From positions 1 to 12,594 of the forward strand of contig JAUWIE010000053.1 of the NCBI GenBank assembly GCA_030605515.1: a DNA stretch of 12,594 bases, read 5' to 3'. Positions within the stretch are counted from its first letter, which is position 1. Each line of letters begins with the position of its first letter. Below are positions 12,581 through 12,594 of this stretch, in pieces. A program made the translations under genes and the position numbers. This DNA is from Thermoplasmatota archaeon (GTDB lineage: Archaea > Thermoplasmatota > E2 > DHVEG-1). The notes beneath the pieces were generated by a model, which was given only the letters and a program-made list of their open reading frames with translations, had not been told where the DNA came from and did not search any database.

Positions 12581-12594
12581 ATTCTTAGAGACTA
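12581..12594 (-). repeat. Right terminal inverted repeat of the insertion sequence
   Basis: ATTCTTAGAGACTA, the exact complement of the left repeat; it ends at the final base of the window. Confidence 0.9.

Larger units (their letters stand above)
11034..12594 (-). mobile_element. Insertion sequence with DDE transposase, about 1.56 kb
   Basis: Bounded by perfect 14-base inverted repeats: TAGTCTCTAAGAAT at 11034-11047 and its complement ATTCTTAGAGACTA at 12581-12594. Weaker similarity continues inward. It contains one transposase gene reading toward the left end and a 208-base non-coding stretch between that gene and the left repeat. The layout fits an IS4-superfamily element, perhaps ISH3-like; no finer naming is possible from sequence alone. 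The right repeat ends on the last base of the window, so the outer boundary and target duplication on that side cannot be seen. Confidence 0.88.

Noticed and set aside
1..12594. CRISPR array or toxin-antitoxin pair
   Set aside because: No regularly spaced repeats and no small paired genes with such features were seen on either strand.

Overview
The window is AT-rich archaeal DNA. The ribosomal proteins are of the archaeal type (S4e, L32e, L19e; S5 with the C-G-S-W-E-C-G-C signature), several genes have TATA-like boxes, and an RpoK subunit is present. A PRC-barrel protein, a PGF-CTERM surface protein and an L32e with an N-terminal helix-hairpin-helix extension point to a euryarchaeote-grade lineage. 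Thermoplasmatota is my best guess, but it is an inference; no rRNA or taxonomic marker search was possible.

Region 1 (1-4776, + strand) is the central and distal part of the spc-type ribosomal protein operon: end of S4e, then L5, S14, S8, L6, L32e, L19e, L18, S5 and L30. Genes overlap or lie a few bases apart, and most have a GAGG- or GGTGA-type Shine-Dalgarno sequence. L15 and SecY, which usually follow L30, are absent.

Region 2 (4777-7959, + strand) appears to be separately promoted: a 68-residue unknown protein, RpoK (TTG start), ribosomal protein S2, a TraB/PrgY-family membrane protein (TTG start) and an M50 site-2-type intramembrane metalloprotease. RpoK and S2 normally belong to another archaeal cluster (S13/S4/S11/rpoD/L13/S9/rpoN), so this is a rearranged join.

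Region 3 (7979-10177, - strand) is a two-gene surface-protein operon. The upstream gene encodes a signal-peptide protein with a C-terminal PGF-CTERM sorting signal. The downstream gene encodes a lipoprotein that also has a C-terminal membrane helix and a basic tail. Its signal peptide and lipobox are intact but have no ATG, GTG or TTG start: the Shine-Dalgarno sequence points to an ATT codon, directly preceded by an in-frame TAG. This is the most unusual local feature of the window.

Region 4 (10397-12594, mostly - strand) holds a PRC-barrel protein, about 300 bp of mostly non-coding DNA with two competing hairpins and a possible 40-codon gene remnant, and an insertion sequence. The IS has a DDE transposase and 14-bp perfect terminal inverted repeats at 11034-11047 and 12581-12594. 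The outer repeat ends exactly at the last base of the window, which suggests that the sequence ends at an IS-induced assembly break.
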